In this document: one piece after another, positions 27,132-36,694 of the stretch
Layout of the letters: every line of letters begins with the position of its first letter
Position numbering within the stretch: position 1 is the first letter of the stretch
NCBI RefSeq assembly: GCF_003634045.1
Contig: NZ_RBIM01000002.1
Location: 248,001-312,000, forward strand
Length of the DNA stretch: 64,000 nucleotides
Source of the DNA: Maricaulis maris
GTDB lineage: Bacteria > Pseudomonadota > Alphaproteobacteria > Caulobacterales > Maricaulaceae
Direction: 5' to 3'
Made by a program: the position numbers and the translations under genes
The notes under the pieces: generated by a model
Database searches by the model: none
Seen by the model: the letters and a program-made list of their open reading frames with translations, nothing else
Told to the model about the DNA's origin: nothing

Positions 27132-27806
27132 TCAAAGCCAGGTCGTGATCTCGTCCAGCCGCTTCTTGACCAGGGCGTGCTCCGGCACGGTCGCATCCTC
27201 GGCCGGATAGCCGCCGACGATCAGCATGTAGGGTTTTTCCCCGGCCGGGCGTTCGCAGACCTCGTTGAGGAAGCGCATCGGATTGGGCGTGTGGGTCAGC
27301 GTGACCAAGCCGGCCTCGTGCAGCGCGGCCAGCAGGAAGCCGCAGGCAATGCCGACGCTCTCGTGGATGTAGTAATTCTTCTTGTCCTGGCCGATCTCCT
27401 CACCACCGCGCTTCTGGGCGAAGACGGCGATCAGGACCGGCGCATGTTCGAGGAAAGGCTTGCTGGCATCGGTGCCCAGCGGCGCCAGCGCGTCGAGCCA
27501 TTCCTGCGGTGCCTTGCCATTGTAGAAGGCCGCTTCTTCCGCCTCGGCCGCCTCACGCAGGGCCCGACGCTTGGCCGGGTCGCTGAGCACAACAAAATGC
27601 CAGGGCTGGTGATTGGCACCTGAAGGCGCCGAACCGGCGGCGATGATGGCCTGTTCGATCACCGCCCGCTCGACTGGCTTGTCGGCATAATCCCGCACCG
27701 TGCGCCGGCGCAACAGGTTCTGCGTGAACCGGCTGACCCGCTCGCGCATCTCGGCTTGCGGATATTCAATGTAGTTTTCAAGCGGTACGCGTTTTTCCAT
27801 ACCCAT
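27132..27806 (-). CDS. nitroreductase-family flavoprotein
   Basis: A 224-residue FMN-dependent nitroreductase fold. RRRTVRDYADKPV gives the phosphate-binding arginines, and SAPSGANHQPWHFVV is the family motif. The C-terminal half has a GIACGFLLAALHEAGL helix. It reduces quinones, nitro or related groups with NAD(P)H; the true substrate is unknown. The ATG at 27806 has GGGAGG in front. It lies 34 bases downstream of tdh. Confidence 0.87.
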   Translation of the reverse strand: MGMEKRVPLENYIEYPQAEMRERVSRFTQNLLRRRTVRDYADKPVERAVIEQAIIAAGSAPSGANHQPWHFVVLSDPAKRRALREAAEAEEAAFYNGKAPQEWLDALAPLGTDASKPFLEHAPVLIAVFAQKRGGEEIGQDKKNYYIHESVGIACGFLLAALHEAGLVTLTHTPNPMRFLNEVCERPAGEKPYMLIVGGYPAEDATVPEHALVKKRLDEITTWL

Positions 27807-27840
27807 CAGGACCCTCCCCGGCCCAAGCGAGGTGACACGC

Positions 27841-28869
27841 TCAATCCCAGTCCAGAACCACCTTGCCGGACTTGCCGGCGCGCATGGCGTCGAAACCCTT
27901 CTGGAACTCATCGGCCTTGTAGCGGTGGGTGATGATGCGCGAGACGTCGAGACCGCTCTCGAGCATGGCGATCATCTTGTACCAGGTCTCGAACATCTCA
28001 CGGCCATAAATGCCCTTCAGCGTGATCGCCTTCAGGACGAGCTGGCCGAAATCGACCTCGATCGGCCTGGACGGCAGACCGAGCATGGCGACCTTGCCGC
28101 CCATCACCATATTGTTAAGCATGGAGCCGAAAGCCTGCGGCGCGCCGGACATTTCCAGGCCGACATCAAAGCCCTCGGTCATGCCGAGCTCTTTGGCCAC
28201 ATCCTCGATCTTCTCTTTCGAGACATCGACCGTGCGGATCTTCGGCGCGACCTGGCTCGCCAGGTGCAGGCGGTGCGTGTTGATGTCGGTCAACACGACA
28301 TGGCGGGCGCCGACATGGCGGGCAATGGCGGCGGCCATGATGCCGATCGGTCCGGCGCCGGTGATCAGCACATCCTCGCCGATCATGTCGAACTGCAGCG
28401 CTGTGTGGACCGCATTGCCGAGCGGATCGAGGATGGAGCCGATCTCGTCGGGCACATCCTCGGACAGCGGCACGACATTGAAGGCCGGCAGCTTCATGTA
28501 TTCGGCGAAGGCGCCGGGAATGTTGACCCCGACACCGCGGGTTTCCGGATCGAGATGGAAACGACCGGCGCGGGCGGCGCGGCTGGTGACGCCAACCACA
28601 TGCCCTTCGCCGGAGACACGCTGGCCGACCTTGACCCGGGTCACGTTCGAGCCCGTATCGACGATCTCGCCGGCATATTCATGGCCGACCACCATGGGCG
28701 TCGGCACATTCTTGGCCGCCCAGTCATCCCAATTGTAGATATGGATGTCCGTGCCGCAGATGGCGGTGCGTTTGATCTTGATCAGGACATCATCCGGACC
28801 GATTTGCGGCTCCGGCACGTCCTCCATCCAGATGCCTTCTTCCGGCTTGGCTTTGACCAGGGCTTTCAT
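27841..28869 (-). CDS. tdh: L-threonine 3-dehydrogenase
   Basis: Tdh oxidises threonine to 2-amino-3-ketobutyrate, which Kbl then splits to glycine and acetyl-CoA. The 342-residue medium-chain dehydrogenase has the catalytic zinc ligands C38 (AICGTD) and H63-E64, and the NAD site [15 protein letters not shown]. The structural zinc lobe is unusual: the four cysteines expected at 93, 96, 99 and 107 are G, S, A and D. The rest of the lobe, including RGVGVN and PGAFAEY, is conserved. The kbl gene lies 3.5 kb upstream on the same strand. Confidence 0.93.
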   Translation of the reverse strand: MKALVKAKPEEGIWMEDVPEPQIGPDDVLIKIKRTAICGTDIHIYNWDDWAAKNVPTPMVVGHEYAGEIVDTGSNVTRVKVGQRVSGEGHVVGVTSRAARAGRFHLDPETRGVGVNIPGAFAEYMKLPAFNVVPLSEDVPDEIGSILDPLGNAVHTALQFDMIGEDVLITGAGPIGIMAAAIARHVGARHVVLTDINTHRLHLASQVAPKIRTVDVSKEKIEDVAKELGMTEGFDVGLEMSGAPQAFGSMLNNMVMGGKVAMLGLPSRPIEVDFGQLVLKAITLKGIYGREMFETWYKMIAMLESGLDVSRIITHRYKADEFQKGFDAMRAGKSGKVVLDWD

Positions 28870-29705
28870 GCAGCGTCCTCACCTTGTGGCGTCCCCGTCT
28901 TGGCGGGTTTGTCGCGAAGATACATCACCGCGGCGATGGGGAAAGTCAGCATCATCGGAATGAGCAGTATGCCCATCAGTTCAGCGACATGTCCGTTCGA
29001 GCCGCTGATCCAGGTCGCGGCGATGGAGAGCGCGCCGACCGCAGCCGGTATGGCCAGGATGCGGCGCCGATCCATCCACAGCATGGCGGCCAGCCAGGCG
29101 GCATAGGCGGCGATCAGCCCCCATTTGATCCAGGTGTCGATGCGCAGCATCTCGATCCGCACCGGCAGGAAGCTGTCAAAGGCATAGGAGACCAATTCGA
29201 CTTCAGGGCTGGCCCGGTCGAAATAGCCGCGCGGCAGGCAATCGCGCAGGACGACATCATCACGCCCGTCCGCCGGTTCGATGTCGGAGCTGCACAGCGG
29301 GTTTTCGATCTCGGCAAGAATGCCGTTGATGGTGGCATTTTCCTGCCAGTCAGCCGGAATGGTCGCCAGCGCCAGTCCGACACCAACTGCGGCGAGAAAG
29401 CGCCCGCGCAGGGCCATGCCAAGAAAGAAGGTCGCTGCCATACCGGCATAGGCGACCGGGAAGAACCAGTCGAGAAACTGGACCTCGACCAGCCAAGCGC
29501 GCAGCGCCGCCGCCGCCTCGCCCTGCAGAAAGGCAATACCCCCAACATCCTCGGCGAACTCCAGGGCGAGGATCGGGGTTTTGAACCCCTCAGCCATCGG
29601 CGCACTGCCCAGATCGGGCGGCGAGCCGAACAACGCCAACGGGAAGGCCAAGGTCGCCAGGGTGAGAACCAGTGTGGCCACAAAGGCCCAGCGTGCAGGT
29701 GTCAT
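28866..29705 (-). CDS. multi-pass membrane protein, unknown function
   Basis: 279 residues with about six membrane helices ([19 protein letters not shown] at the N-terminus, then [66 protein letters not shown] and [17 protein letters not shown]). A periplasmic-looking loop holds two cysteines ([18 protein letters not shown]). The stop overlaps the tdh ATG by 4 bases, so the two are co-translated. No family is recognised. Confidence 0.72.
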   Translation of the reverse strand: MTPARWAFVATLVLTLATLAFPLALFGSPPDLGSAPMAEGFKTPILALEFAEDVGGIAFLQGEAAAALRAWLVEVQFLDWFFPVAYAGMAATFFLGMALRGRFLAAVGVGLALATIPADWQENATINGILAEIENPLCSSDIEPADGRDDVVLRDCLPRGYFDRASPEVELVSYAFDSFLPVRIEMLRIDTWIKWGLIAAYAAWLAAMLWMDRRRILAIPAAVGALSIAATWISGSNGHVAELMGILLIPMMLTFPIAAVMYLRDKPAKTGTPQGEDAA

Positions 29706-29750
29706 ATCGCCTCCCGATCCGGCGCCATAGTGGCCTGTCGCCGGGCCGGA

Positions 29751-30860
29751 TCAAGCGGATAAACGTTCCGCCACCGTTTCCCCGATGGCCAGCGAGGCCG
29801 TCAGGCCCGGACTTTCAATCCCGAACAGGGCCATCAAGCCGGCAACGCCATGGCTTTCCGGTCCGTCCATCCGGAAATCCGGCTGCGGCTCACCCGGCCC
29901 ATGCAGCTTGGGGCGAATGCCGGCATAATCCGGCATCAGGCCCCCGTCCGGCAGCGACGGCCAGAAGCGCCGCGCGGTGGCATAAAACGCCTGCGCCCGC
30001 GCCGGATCGACCGTGTAGTCCTCAGCCTCGACAAAGGCGAGATCCGGACCGAACCGCGCCTGCCCACCCAGATCGCGGCGGTAATGCGTGCCCAGCGCGC
30101 CGGGTATCGGCAGCGGATAGACCAGCCGCGAGAACGGCGCTTTTCCGGACAGGGTGAAGTAGACGCCCTTGCCATAATGCAGCGGCGGGATCCGCTCGGC
30201 CGGCATGGTCTCGATCATCGCCGCAGCCGCCTGTGCGCCCAGCCCGGCCGCGATCACCAGATAGCGTGTCGTGACCTCGGTCGCATGCTCGCCGCCCGTC
30301 CGCACGACAAAGCCGCCCCCCGTGAGCGGCGTCGCGCCGGCAAAGGGCGTATTGACGGCGATGGCGCCGCCATGCCCGGCGATCTCGCCGGCCAGCGCAT
30401 CCATATAGGCGTGGGCATCCATGACGCCGCTTTCTTCCGACAACAATGCCGCCTCGGCCCGCAATTCCGGCTCCAACGCCCGCGCTTCGGCACCGCTCAA
30501 CCGCCGCATGCCGCCGACCTGGTTGGCCTTGGCCTGATCGAGGATGGCGTCGAGCCGCTCAATCTCGTGCGGCTCGGTCGCGACGACGAGCTTGCCGCAT
30601 TTCTCGTGTGGCAGATGATGGTGTTCGAGAAAGGCGTAGAGCATCAGCCGGCCCGCCACGCAGAGCCGCGCTTTCAGCGATCCGGTCGGATAATAGAGCC
30701 CGCCATGGATGACCTCGGAATTGCGCGAGGAAATGCCCTGGGCGATCTTGGTGGCGGCTTCCAGCACGATGGTCTCGTGGCCGCGCCGGGCGAAGGCCCG
30801 TGCGGTGGCCAACCCGACGGCACCGGCCCCGACGATGATCGCATCTGTCTCCAAAGCCAT
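29751..30860 (-). CDS. FAD-dependent L-2-hydroxyglutarate dehydrogenase-like oxidoreductase
   Basis: A 369-residue DAO-family flavoprotein. It has the dinucleotide motif IIVGAGAVGLATARAFARRG and the SSRNSEVIHGGLYYPTGS segment that marks the L-2-hydroxyglutarate dehydrogenase group, with GIESPGLTASLAIGE near the end. It likely oxidises an L-2-hydroxy acid and passes electrons to the respiratory chain. The ATG at 30860 follows GGGAGA. Confidence 0.85.
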   Translation of the reverse strand: MALETDAIIVGAGAVGLATARAFARRGHETIVLEAATKIAQGISSRNSEVIHGGLYYPTGSLKARLCVAGRLMLYAFLEHHHLPHEKCGKLVVATEPHEIERLDAILDQAKANQVGGMRRLSGAEARALEPELRAEAALLSEESGVMDAHAYMDALAGEIAGHGGAIAVNTPFAGATPLTGGGFVVRTGGEHATEVTTRYLVIAAGLGAQAAAAMIETMPAERIPPLHYGKGVYFTLSGKAPFSRLVYPLPIPGALGTHYRRDLGGQARFGPDLAFVEAEDYTVDPARAQAFYATARRFWPSLPDGGLMPDYAGIRPKLHGPGEPQPDFRMDGPESHGVAGLMALFGIESPGLTASLAIGETVAERLSA

Positions 30861-30953
30861 GCACAATCTCCCGGCCCGGCGCGCGAAAAACCGCAGTTTG
30901 GCATGAGTCCGTGGCCCGGGAAGACGTTCGGTTGCCTGACCTGGCAACGCCCG

Positions 30954-30985
30954 AAAAAATCCGCCCGGCGCTGGGCGCCGGGCGG
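30954..30985 (-). terminator. rho-independent terminator, leftward
   Basis: A 10-base perfect stem CCGCCCGGCG / CGCCGGGCGG with a CTGGG loop. Read on the minus strand it is followed by ATTTTTTC. It lies 24 bases after the stop codon of the membrane protein at 31010. Confidence 0.85.
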
Positions 30986-31009
30986 TTCTTCATTCAACGC
31001 GACGCGTGA

Positions 31010-32188
31010 TCAGCCTTCCGCTGTACTGACCGGCGGGAAGATGCGACCCAGCGGGCCGACCTGCGGGATCGGCATCAGCAGGATGCGGCGGACCGGGTTC
31101 CAGGCTGCGCCCAGCAGGACCACGATTGCACCCAGGACCAGCAGCGTCACGGCGACGACCGCACCAGCGCCCAGATCGGACCCATTGACAATCACGCCGA
31201 TTGAAACACCCGCCGTGACCAGTCCGGAGACGATCAGGGCGCGGCGATTGATCAGCAGCGAGACCAGGGCAAACAGGCCGATCACTGTCAGCGCCGTAAT
31301 GGCGAGCCGCATCGACTCGGCACTGTCCGATGCCATGGCTGCAAACAAGTTGAGGTTCTCCGGATTGGCGAAATCACTCTCCTGAAGGGTCATGCCGGTC
31401 TGAGTGAAGTTCAGAACGGCCCCCAGCAGGACCGGCGCCGCAAAGAAGTGAAGCCAAAAGGCCGTTCCCGACAGGCGCGTCTCGCGACCCGGATCACGGG
31501 CATCAAACAGGATGCCGGCCAGCAACAGGGCCCCACCGGCAGCAACATTGATGCTCGGTGACCAGATGATCACCGTATAGGGATCGACTGCCAGCAGGGT
31601 CATCACAGCGGTCAGAACCAAACCGACCCCCATCAGCCCGCCGGCGAAGGGCAGACGGTAGCTGACATAATAGGCCGTGACCGGCAGCAGGAAGGCGAGG
31701 CCGAACACGATCGGCATGAAACGGATGGAGACCGGCAATTGCGCCAGCACCATCATCACCGCCTCGCGGCCGAATTCCATATCGTCGACACCGGCTCCGG
31801 CGAGCTCGAAGCTTTCCTCGGAAATTCCGGCACCATGGATCAGGAATTGGGCATAACCCCAGACCAGGACGATCATCGTCGTCACGCCGAAGACCGAACT
31901 GAGCACAATGCCCGGCAGGATGCGGCGTTGCTTGCCGACCAGCAGGGCCGACAACAGCCAGGTAAAGATCGCGATCCCGCCAATCAGCGCCATCAGCGCG
32001 TTCTGGAAGGCCTGTTCGCCCTCTTCCAGGCCAAGCCCGGCCATCACCTGGCCGGCACCGGCACCCAGGCCGGCGAGCAAGATCAAAACCCCGATCGTGG
32101 TGAAGATGTCGTGGAAATTGTTCAGGAAAGGCAGCATCTCGTCCGATGGACGCGCGCTGCTGGCACGCACTTCGCTGGTATCCGTCAT
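31010..32188 (-). CDS. multi-pass membrane protein (about ten helices), unknown function
   Basis: 392 residues, starting at ATG 32188 behind AGGGGA. About ten hydrophobic segments in close pairs are visible (such as FTTIGVLILLAGLGAGAGQV, ALMALIGGIAIFTWLLSALLV, IVLSSVFGVTTMIVLVWG, MPIVFGLAFLLPVTAYYVS, GVGLVLTAVMTLLAV). This is the pattern of DUF2157/DUF4401-like polytopic proteins, but I do not recognise a definite family. It stands alone between kbl and the terminator. Confidence 0.7.
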   Translation of the reverse strand: MTDTSEVRASSARPSDEMLPFLNNFHDIFTTIGVLILLAGLGAGAGQVMAGLGLEEGEQAFQNALMALIGGIAIFTWLLSALLVGKQRRILPGIVLSSVFGVTTMIVLVWGYAQFLIHGAGISEESFELAGAGVDDMEFGREAVMMVLAQLPVSIRFMPIVFGLAFLLPVTAYYVSYRLPFAGGLMGVGLVLTAVMTLLAVDPYTVIIWSPSINVAAGGALLLAGILFDARDPGRETRLSGTAFWLHFFAAPVLLGAVLNFTQTGMTLQESDFANPENLNLFAAMASDSAESMRLAITALTVIGLFALVSLLINRRALIVSGLVTAGVSIGVIVNGSDLGAGAVVAVTLLVLGAIVVLLGAAWNPVRRILLMPIPQVGPLGRIFPPVSTAEG

Positions 32189-32350
32189 GGCAGTCCCCTG
32201 TGTCACATACCCGTGTGATGCCCCCAAGCGATCATTCGGATGCAGATTTCGCCAAAAAAGCGAGTCTGACCGGGGAAGACTACGCGTATTTGGGGAAAGC
32301 GTCAGGGGGACTGGATGGGGCGGCGTCCCGGCGAGCGGGACGAGTACCCA

Positions 32351-33553
32351 TCAAATAACTCCCAACTCCCGGCCCACCTTCGTAAAGGCCGCCACTGCGC
32401 GATCAATCATCTCCGGCGTATGCGCCGCCGACATCTGGGTGCGGATTCGCGCCTTGCCCTTGGGCACGACCGGGAAGAAAAAGCCGATCACATAGACGCC
32501 CTCATCCATCAGTTTCGAAGCCATCTCCTGGGCCAGCTTGGCATCGCCCAGCATGACCGGAATGATCGGGTGCTCGCCGGGCAGAAGGTCGAAACCGGCC
32601 TCACTCATGCCTGTGCGGAAGCGTTTGGCATTGTCGAACAGGCGGGCGCGCAGATCTTCACCCGCGGCGACCATGTCGAGCGCCTTGAGCGAGGCTCCTG
32701 CGATGGCGGGCGCCAGTGAATTGGAGAACAGATAGGGCCGCGAGCGCTGGCGCAGCATGTCGATGATCTCGCGCCGCGCGGCCGTGAAACCGCCCATCGC
32801 CCCGCCCAGCGCCTTGCCGAACGTGCCGGTGATGATGTCGATCTCACCCAGCACACCGCAATGTTCCGGCGTGCCGCGGCCTTGTGCGCCCATGAAGCCA
32901 TGGGCATGGCAGTCATCGACCATGGTCAGCGCGTCATACTGTTTGGCGAGGCGGACGATGGATTTCAGGTCGGCGATATAGCCATCCATCGAGAAGACGC
33001 CATCGGTAACAATCAGGATATGCCGTGCGCCATCCGCCCGGGCCTGTTTGAGCTGGGTCTCGAGATCGGCCATGTCCGAATTGGCATAGCGATAGCGTTT
33101 CGCCTTGCACAGGCGCACGCCATCAATGATCGAGGCATGGTTGAGCGCGTCGGAGATGATCGCATCCTCCGGCCCCAAAAGCGGCTCGAACACCCCGCCA
33201 TTGGCGTCAAAGGCGGCGGCATAGAGGATGGCGTCCTCACAGCCGGCAAAGGCGGCAATCTTGGCTTCCAGCTGCTTGTGCAGGTCCTGCGTGCCACAGA
33301 TGAAGCGCACCGAGGCGACACCGAAACCATGACTGTCCAGCGTCGTCTTGGCGGCCTCGATCAATTCGGGACGATTGGCCAGGCCGAGATAGTTGTTGGC
33401 GCAGAAATTGATGACATGGCTCGACGCCCCGTCCGCCGTCACATCGATCTCGGAGAATTGCTGCGAGGTGATGATGCGTTCGCGCTTGTAGAGCCCGTCC
33501 GCCTCGATCTGCTTCAACTCGTCGGACAGGTGGGCGTAAAAAGCGTCGGACAT
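32351..33553 (-). CDS. kbl: 2-amino-3-ketobutyrate coenzyme A ligase (glycine C-acetyltransferase)
   Basis: Kbl cleaves 2-amino-3-ketobutyrate with CoA to glycine and acetyl-CoA, completing the Tdh pathway. The 400-residue fold-type I PLP enzyme has the cofactor lysine in [30 protein letters not shown] near the N-terminus and [10 protein letters not shown]. The ATG at 33553 follows GGGAG. In many bacteria kbl is adjacent to tdh; here a membrane protein, a flavoprotein and another membrane protein lie between. Confidence 0.94.
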   Translation of the reverse strand: MSDAFYAHLSDELKQIEADGLYKRERIITSQQFSEIDVTADGASSHVINFCANNYLGLANRPELIEAAKTTLDSHGFGVASVRFICGTQDLHKQLEAKIAAFAGCEDAILYAAAFDANGGVFEPLLGPEDAIISDALNHASIIDGVRLCKAKRYRYANSDMADLETQLKQARADGARHILIVTDGVFSMDGYIADLKSIVRLAKQYDALTMVDDCHAHGFMGAQGRGTPEHCGVLGEIDIITGTFGKALGGAMGGFTAARREIIDMLRQRSRPYLFSNSLAPAIAGASLKALDMVAAGEDLRARLFDNAKRFRTGMSEAGFDLLPGEHPIIPVMLGDAKLAQEMASKLMDEGVYVIGFFFPVVPKGKARIRTQMSAAHTPEMIDRAVAAFTKVGRELGVI

Positions 33554-33610
33554 GGAGGGCTCCCAAGGGTGAGTCTGTGTTGGCCCTGTTTCTATTGCCA
33601 TGCCTCAAAC

Positions 33611-33685
33611 TTGTCATCCCGGCCACCCGCTTTCGCGGGCGCAGGCTCCTGCCCCGCAAAAGCGGGGCGCAGAGCCGGATGACAA
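33611..33685. repeat. intergenic inverted repeat bounded by TTGTCATCC / GGATGACAA
   Basis: A 75-base element with 9-base terminal inverted repeats and two internal hairpins (CCCGC-TTTC-GCGGG and GCCCCGC-AAAA-GCGGGGC). The right end, GGATGACAATTTGC, recurs in front of the second copy of the 123-base element near 35826, so the two repeats seem to travel as a composite. Confidence 0.65.
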
Positions 33686-33713
33686 TTTGCTGGTAAACAA
33701 GGAGAGGCAAAAC

Positions 33714-33836
33714 CCATTTTTCCCGGCCGCAAACCGGCGAAAGCCGGTTGGAGAGCCGGGACCGACTGCACGTTTTCACAAATGATGAGTATCCGGTCGG
33801 TCCCGGATAGCGCTGACGCGCTTCCGGGAAAAATGG
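33714..33836. repeat. 123-base inverted-repeat element, copy 1
   Basis: The ends CCATTTTTCCCGG and CCGGGAAAAATGG are perfect 13-base inverted repeats. Inside are CCGGC-GAAA-GCCGG and the pair CCGGGACCGAC / GTCGGTCCCGG, so the whole unit can fold into a branched cruciform. A copy of the same length lies at 35863-35985. There is no coding capacity. It looks like a MITE or REP-like dispersed repeat. Confidence 0.8.
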
Positions 33837-33873
33837 AAACCTGGATCTCCTTCCTCGCAACACGGCATTCCCC

Positions 33874-35022
33874 CTACTCCACAAACTGCTCCGGATAGAC
33901 CCACCACCAAGGCATCGGGTTTTCACCCATCGCCTGCTCGACGATCTGCGAATAGATCAGCTCGGCGCGGACTGAATTGGCGAGCAGGACGATGCAGCGC
34001 TGCGTCTCCTGATGACAGGTCGCGCGGTTGCCGGTCCAGGGATTGTGGCCACCCTTGTCGAACCAGTGACCGGTCTCGTCCTGGAAGGTGATCACGCCCA
34101 GTCCGGCTGCCAGTCCGATCGCCGCCGCGCGCGGGTCTTCCTCGGTGGTGATTGTCGGAAACTGGCCTGGCGAACGGATCACCTGAGAGGGGGAGACAAA
34201 TTCGGCACGCGCCTCGGCGCTCAGCCCCTCGCCGCGAACCATGCCGGCCCACATCCGCGCCTGGTCGGCGATGGTCGTGTCCATCGATCCCGCCGCCGAC
34301 ACACCGGAACGTTCATCATGCGGCTCGAACGTGCCGTCCATGGCATAGCCATCGGCGAGATTGTCAGCAAAATCCTCGCGCCATTGCATCGAAGTGTCGG
34401 TCATGCCGAAAAGGTCGAAAATACGGGTCTGCATCTCTTCTTTCAGGTCGAGACCGAGACCTTCCTCGATCACATGCTGGAGGATGTAAAACCCTTCCGC
34501 CGAATAGGCCTGACGTTCGCCCGGCGGGAAATGGAATTGCAGGCGGCCATCCTCTTCCAGCCAGCGGAAATTGGCGAAACCGGTGCCGTTGGACAGGATG
34601 ATCCGCGCTGTCAGATCGCGCCATTGCGGCTGGTCGGCGAGATCGGCCCATTCGTCATACTCGGGCAAGGGCCGCGGCAGATAGTCGGCGATCGAGGCAT
34701 CGAGATCGATCAGCCCCTCATCGACCAGCATCAACACATAATAGCCAAAGGCCGCCTTGGTCAGCGAGGCGCCATACATGATGCTGTCGGTCTCGAGCGG
34801 TGCCGCATTCTTGCGATTGCGATAGCCGAAGGCGGCGACATGGGCGACCTCGCCCTCGTCAATCAGGGCATAGGCCAGTCCGACCACCTCCTCCTCCGCC
34901 ATCAGCGACTGGATCGCGCTGTCGAGTTCAGTGATCTCCGCCTCGCTCCAACCATCGGGCTGGGCCAGGGCGGCCCCGGTCAGAGCGAAAAAAGAGGTGG
35001 CAGCAGCCAACAAGGCACGCAT
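33874..35022 (-). CDS. exported serine hydrolase of the beta-lactamase/class C family
   Basis: 382 residues with a signal peptide (RALLAAATSFFALTGAALA). The catalytic SxxK is present as GASLTKAAFG, and the second motif appears as YSAEGF (YxN-like). The third motif (KTG-like) may be DKGGHN. This is the penicillin-binding-protein-like esterase/DD-peptidase group (Pfam Beta-lactamase), often not true resistance enzymes. The substrate is unknown. It is framed by the two 123-base repeats at 33714 and 35863 together with the membrane gene at 35187. Confidence 0.85.
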   Translation of the reverse strand: MRALLAAATSFFALTGAALAQPDGWSEAEITELDSAIQSLMAEEEVVGLAYALIDEGEVAHVAAFGYRNRKNAAPLETDSIMYGASLTKAAFGYYVLMLVDEGLIDLDASIADYLPRPLPEYDEWADLADQPQWRDLTARIILSNGTGFANFRWLEEDGRLQFHFPPGERQAYSAEGFYILQHVIEEGLGLDLKEEMQTRIFDLFGMTDTSMQWREDFADNLADGYAMDGTFEPHDERSGVSAAGSMDTTIADQARMWAGMVRGEGLSAEARAEFVSPSQVIRSPGQFPTITTEEDPRAAAIGLAAGLGVITFQDETGHWFDKGGHNPWTGNRATCHQETQRCIVLLANSVRAELIYSQIVEQAMGENPMPWWWVYPEQFVE

Positions 35023-35186
35023 GGGATTTCCTTTGCATCGCACGGGGAAAGGTTATGCGCGGCGCTTGAGCGCGGTAAGCGGGACGCTGAGCGCGTGTGT
35101 CTCCCTCCCGCGCATCACCTTGTTTCCCGTTGACACCCATCCCCCCGACCCACACGCTCGCACAACAGGATCCGGGGGGAGACATC

Positions 35187-35831
35187 ATGACAATGACCAG
35201 GCGCGGTGAGCGTTTTTTCTTTTTCTATGCGCTGGCGCTGTTCGCCATCGTGGCGACAGCCTTTCCACTGCATGCGCTGGTCAATGGCGATGAGCTGCCC
35301 CCCCTGCTCCCGCACATGCATGTGCATGCGGTCTCGATGGGGCTTTGGTTCGCTTTGATGATGGGCCAGACGTCGCTGATCGGGCGCGGGAATTACGGTT
35401 TGCACAAGACACTGGGGGTCAGCAGCCTGGCGCTGGTGCCGGTCATGCTGGGAACGGGCCTTTATATCTCCTGGGAGAATTTGGTTCGCACCGGCGACAA
35501 CACCATCCTGATCGCCAACATCGCCAATGCCGCTGTCTTTCTGGTCTTCTATAGCGCGGCCCTGCTCAACCGGGCCAAGGCCGCCCTGCACAAGCGCTTC
35601 ATGCTGTTCGCCGGCCTCGCCCTGATGTTTCCCGCCTTTTCGCGGGTGACCTATATTCTCCACGTGGACGTCTATCTCGTCCTGCCCATGTGGCTGGCCT
35701 TCCTGCTGGCCGTGCCGGTTTACGACCTGATCACCCAGCGCAGGATCACCGCCGCCAGCGCGTTCGCGGTCGCGATCAATGGGATCTACATCGTCAGCCT
35801 AATTCTGGCGACGTCTCCGCCGCCGGGATGA
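35187..35831 (+). CDS. seven-helix-like membrane protein, unknown function
   Basis: 214 residues from ATG 35187 (GGGGAGACATC leader). Hydrophobic segments are regular (FFYALALFAIVATAFPLHAL, VSMGLWFALMMGQTSLI, LGVSSLALVPVMLGTGLYIS, ILIANIANAAVFLVFYSAAL, FMLFAGLALMFPAFS, VYLVLPMWLAFLLAVPV and AFAVAINGIYIVSLIL). Histidines in HMHVHAVSM could bind metal or heme. Its stop codon lies inside the GGATGACAA prefix of the adjacent repeat, so the natural C-terminus may have been trimmed or extended by the repeat. Confidence 0.72.
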   Translation: MTMTRRGERFFFFYALALFAIVATAFPLHALVNGDELPPLLPHMHVHAVSMGLWFALMMGQTSLIGRGNYGLHKTLGVSSLALVPVMLGTGLYISWENLVRTGDNTILIANIANAAVFLVFYSAALLNRAKAALHKRFMLFAGLALMFPAFSRVTYILHVDVYLVLPMWLAFLLAVPVYDLITQRRITAASAFAVAINGIYIVSLILATSPPPG

Positions 35832-35862
35832 CAATTTGCGGGTGAATATGGACAGGCGAACC

Positions 35863-35985
35863 CCATTTCTCCCGGCCGCAAACCGGCGAAAGCCGGTTGG
35901 AGAGCCGGGACCGACCGCGCGTTTTCGCAAGCGATGAGTATCCTGTCGGTCCCGGATAGCGCTGGCGCGCTTCCGGGAAAAATGG
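35863..35985. repeat. 123-base inverted-repeat element, copy 2
   Basis: The same length and structure as 33714-33836, with ends CCATTTCTCCCGG and CCGGGAAAAATGG (one mismatch between the arms). Most internal bases are identical to copy 1, including CCGGCGAAAGCCGG and the long GGGACCGAC / GTCGGTCCC arms. It directly follows a GGATGACAATTTGC prefix at 35826. Confidence 0.8.
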
Positions 35986-36225
35986 GAACGGGTTTCTTCC
36001 CCATTTCATGGGGAAGTGGGCCGGTGCGAAGCATCGGGTCGATGGGGCCGAGCGTGAGCGAGGAAACCCGCACGTCGCCTTCGGCGCCGCCCCTCCGTCT
36101 CGCCCTCCCGGCGATTCCCTTGCTCCTCGCGGAGAGAGAAAGGCGCGCGCTGGATCTTCCTGCTCTCCTAGAGCGAAGGTGGCCCACAGGACCGAATGAG
36201 GGCTACAACGGCGGTGGATTTTCAG
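35986..36225. other. intergenic region with no gene seen
   Basis: Between the repeat and the membrane gene at 36226 there is no supported reading frame. A short inverted repeat CCCCAT-TTC-ATGGGG lies near 35998-36013. The rest has no recognisable feature. Confidence 0.4.
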
Positions 36226-36627
36226 TCAGTCGCGCCCGTGTTGGAACCAACTACCGATGGCTGTGAGAGCTCCCGCATAGGTCATCAGCCACCAGACATA
36301 CGGGAAGTATCCGAACCGATGGCTATGCGGACCAAACCCACCTTGTGTGTAATGAACATAGAGACCGGCAAGACCGGCTATCGCGACGAACACGCCGCCC
36401 GCGCTCAAGAAAACCGAGAAGGTTCCCCAACCCGCAACGACCCGCGGACGCGCGAGCGCCATCAAGCAGCCTGCGATCCAAAACCCCGTCGCCACAGTCA
36501 GTGCCACGCCCGTCAGCAACAACCCGATCCCGGTGCCCAACTCCGCATTGTAAATCATGCCGTCGAAGGCGCTGGCGCAAAAGAAGGAAGCCGCCAGCGG
36601 AATCAGCACAAACAGGAAGCGAAGCAT
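36226..36627 (-). CDS. small four-helix membrane protein, unknown function
   Basis: 133 residues with four predicted helices (LRFLFVLIPLAASFFCASAF, GIGLLLTGVALTVATGFWI, TFSVFLSAGGVFVAIAGLAGL and WWLMTYAGALTAIGSWF). No family is recognised. It lies upstream of hutU's 3' end on the same strand but is separated from it, so no link to histidine use is proposed. Confidence 0.65.
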   Translation of the reverse strand: MLRFLFVLIPLAASFFCASAFDGMIYNAELGTGIGLLLTGVALTVATGFWIAGCLMALARPRVVAGWGTFSVFLSAGGVFVAIAGLAGLYVHYTQGGFGPHSHRFGYFPYVWWLMTYAGALTAIGSWFQHGRD

Positions 36628-36694
36628 CGTGACTCCCCGACCGACGGAATACGTGTTTCACGCTAAGCGCGATGCAGAGTGACCACAACACTCC

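Noticed and set aside
32327-32345. Hairpin GTCCCG-GCGA-GCGGGAC after kbl as a terminator
   Set aside because: Short stem-loop without a T-tract in the kbl direction.
27841-33553. tdh and kbl as one threonine-degradation operon
   Set aside because: Same strand, but separated by a gene for a ten-helix membrane protein with a strong terminator at 30954, so they are unlikely to share a transcript.
33611-35985. Clustered repeats as a possible CRISPR array
   Set aside because: Only two long copies 2 kb apart, each palindromic, with genes between; no regular spacers and no cas genes.
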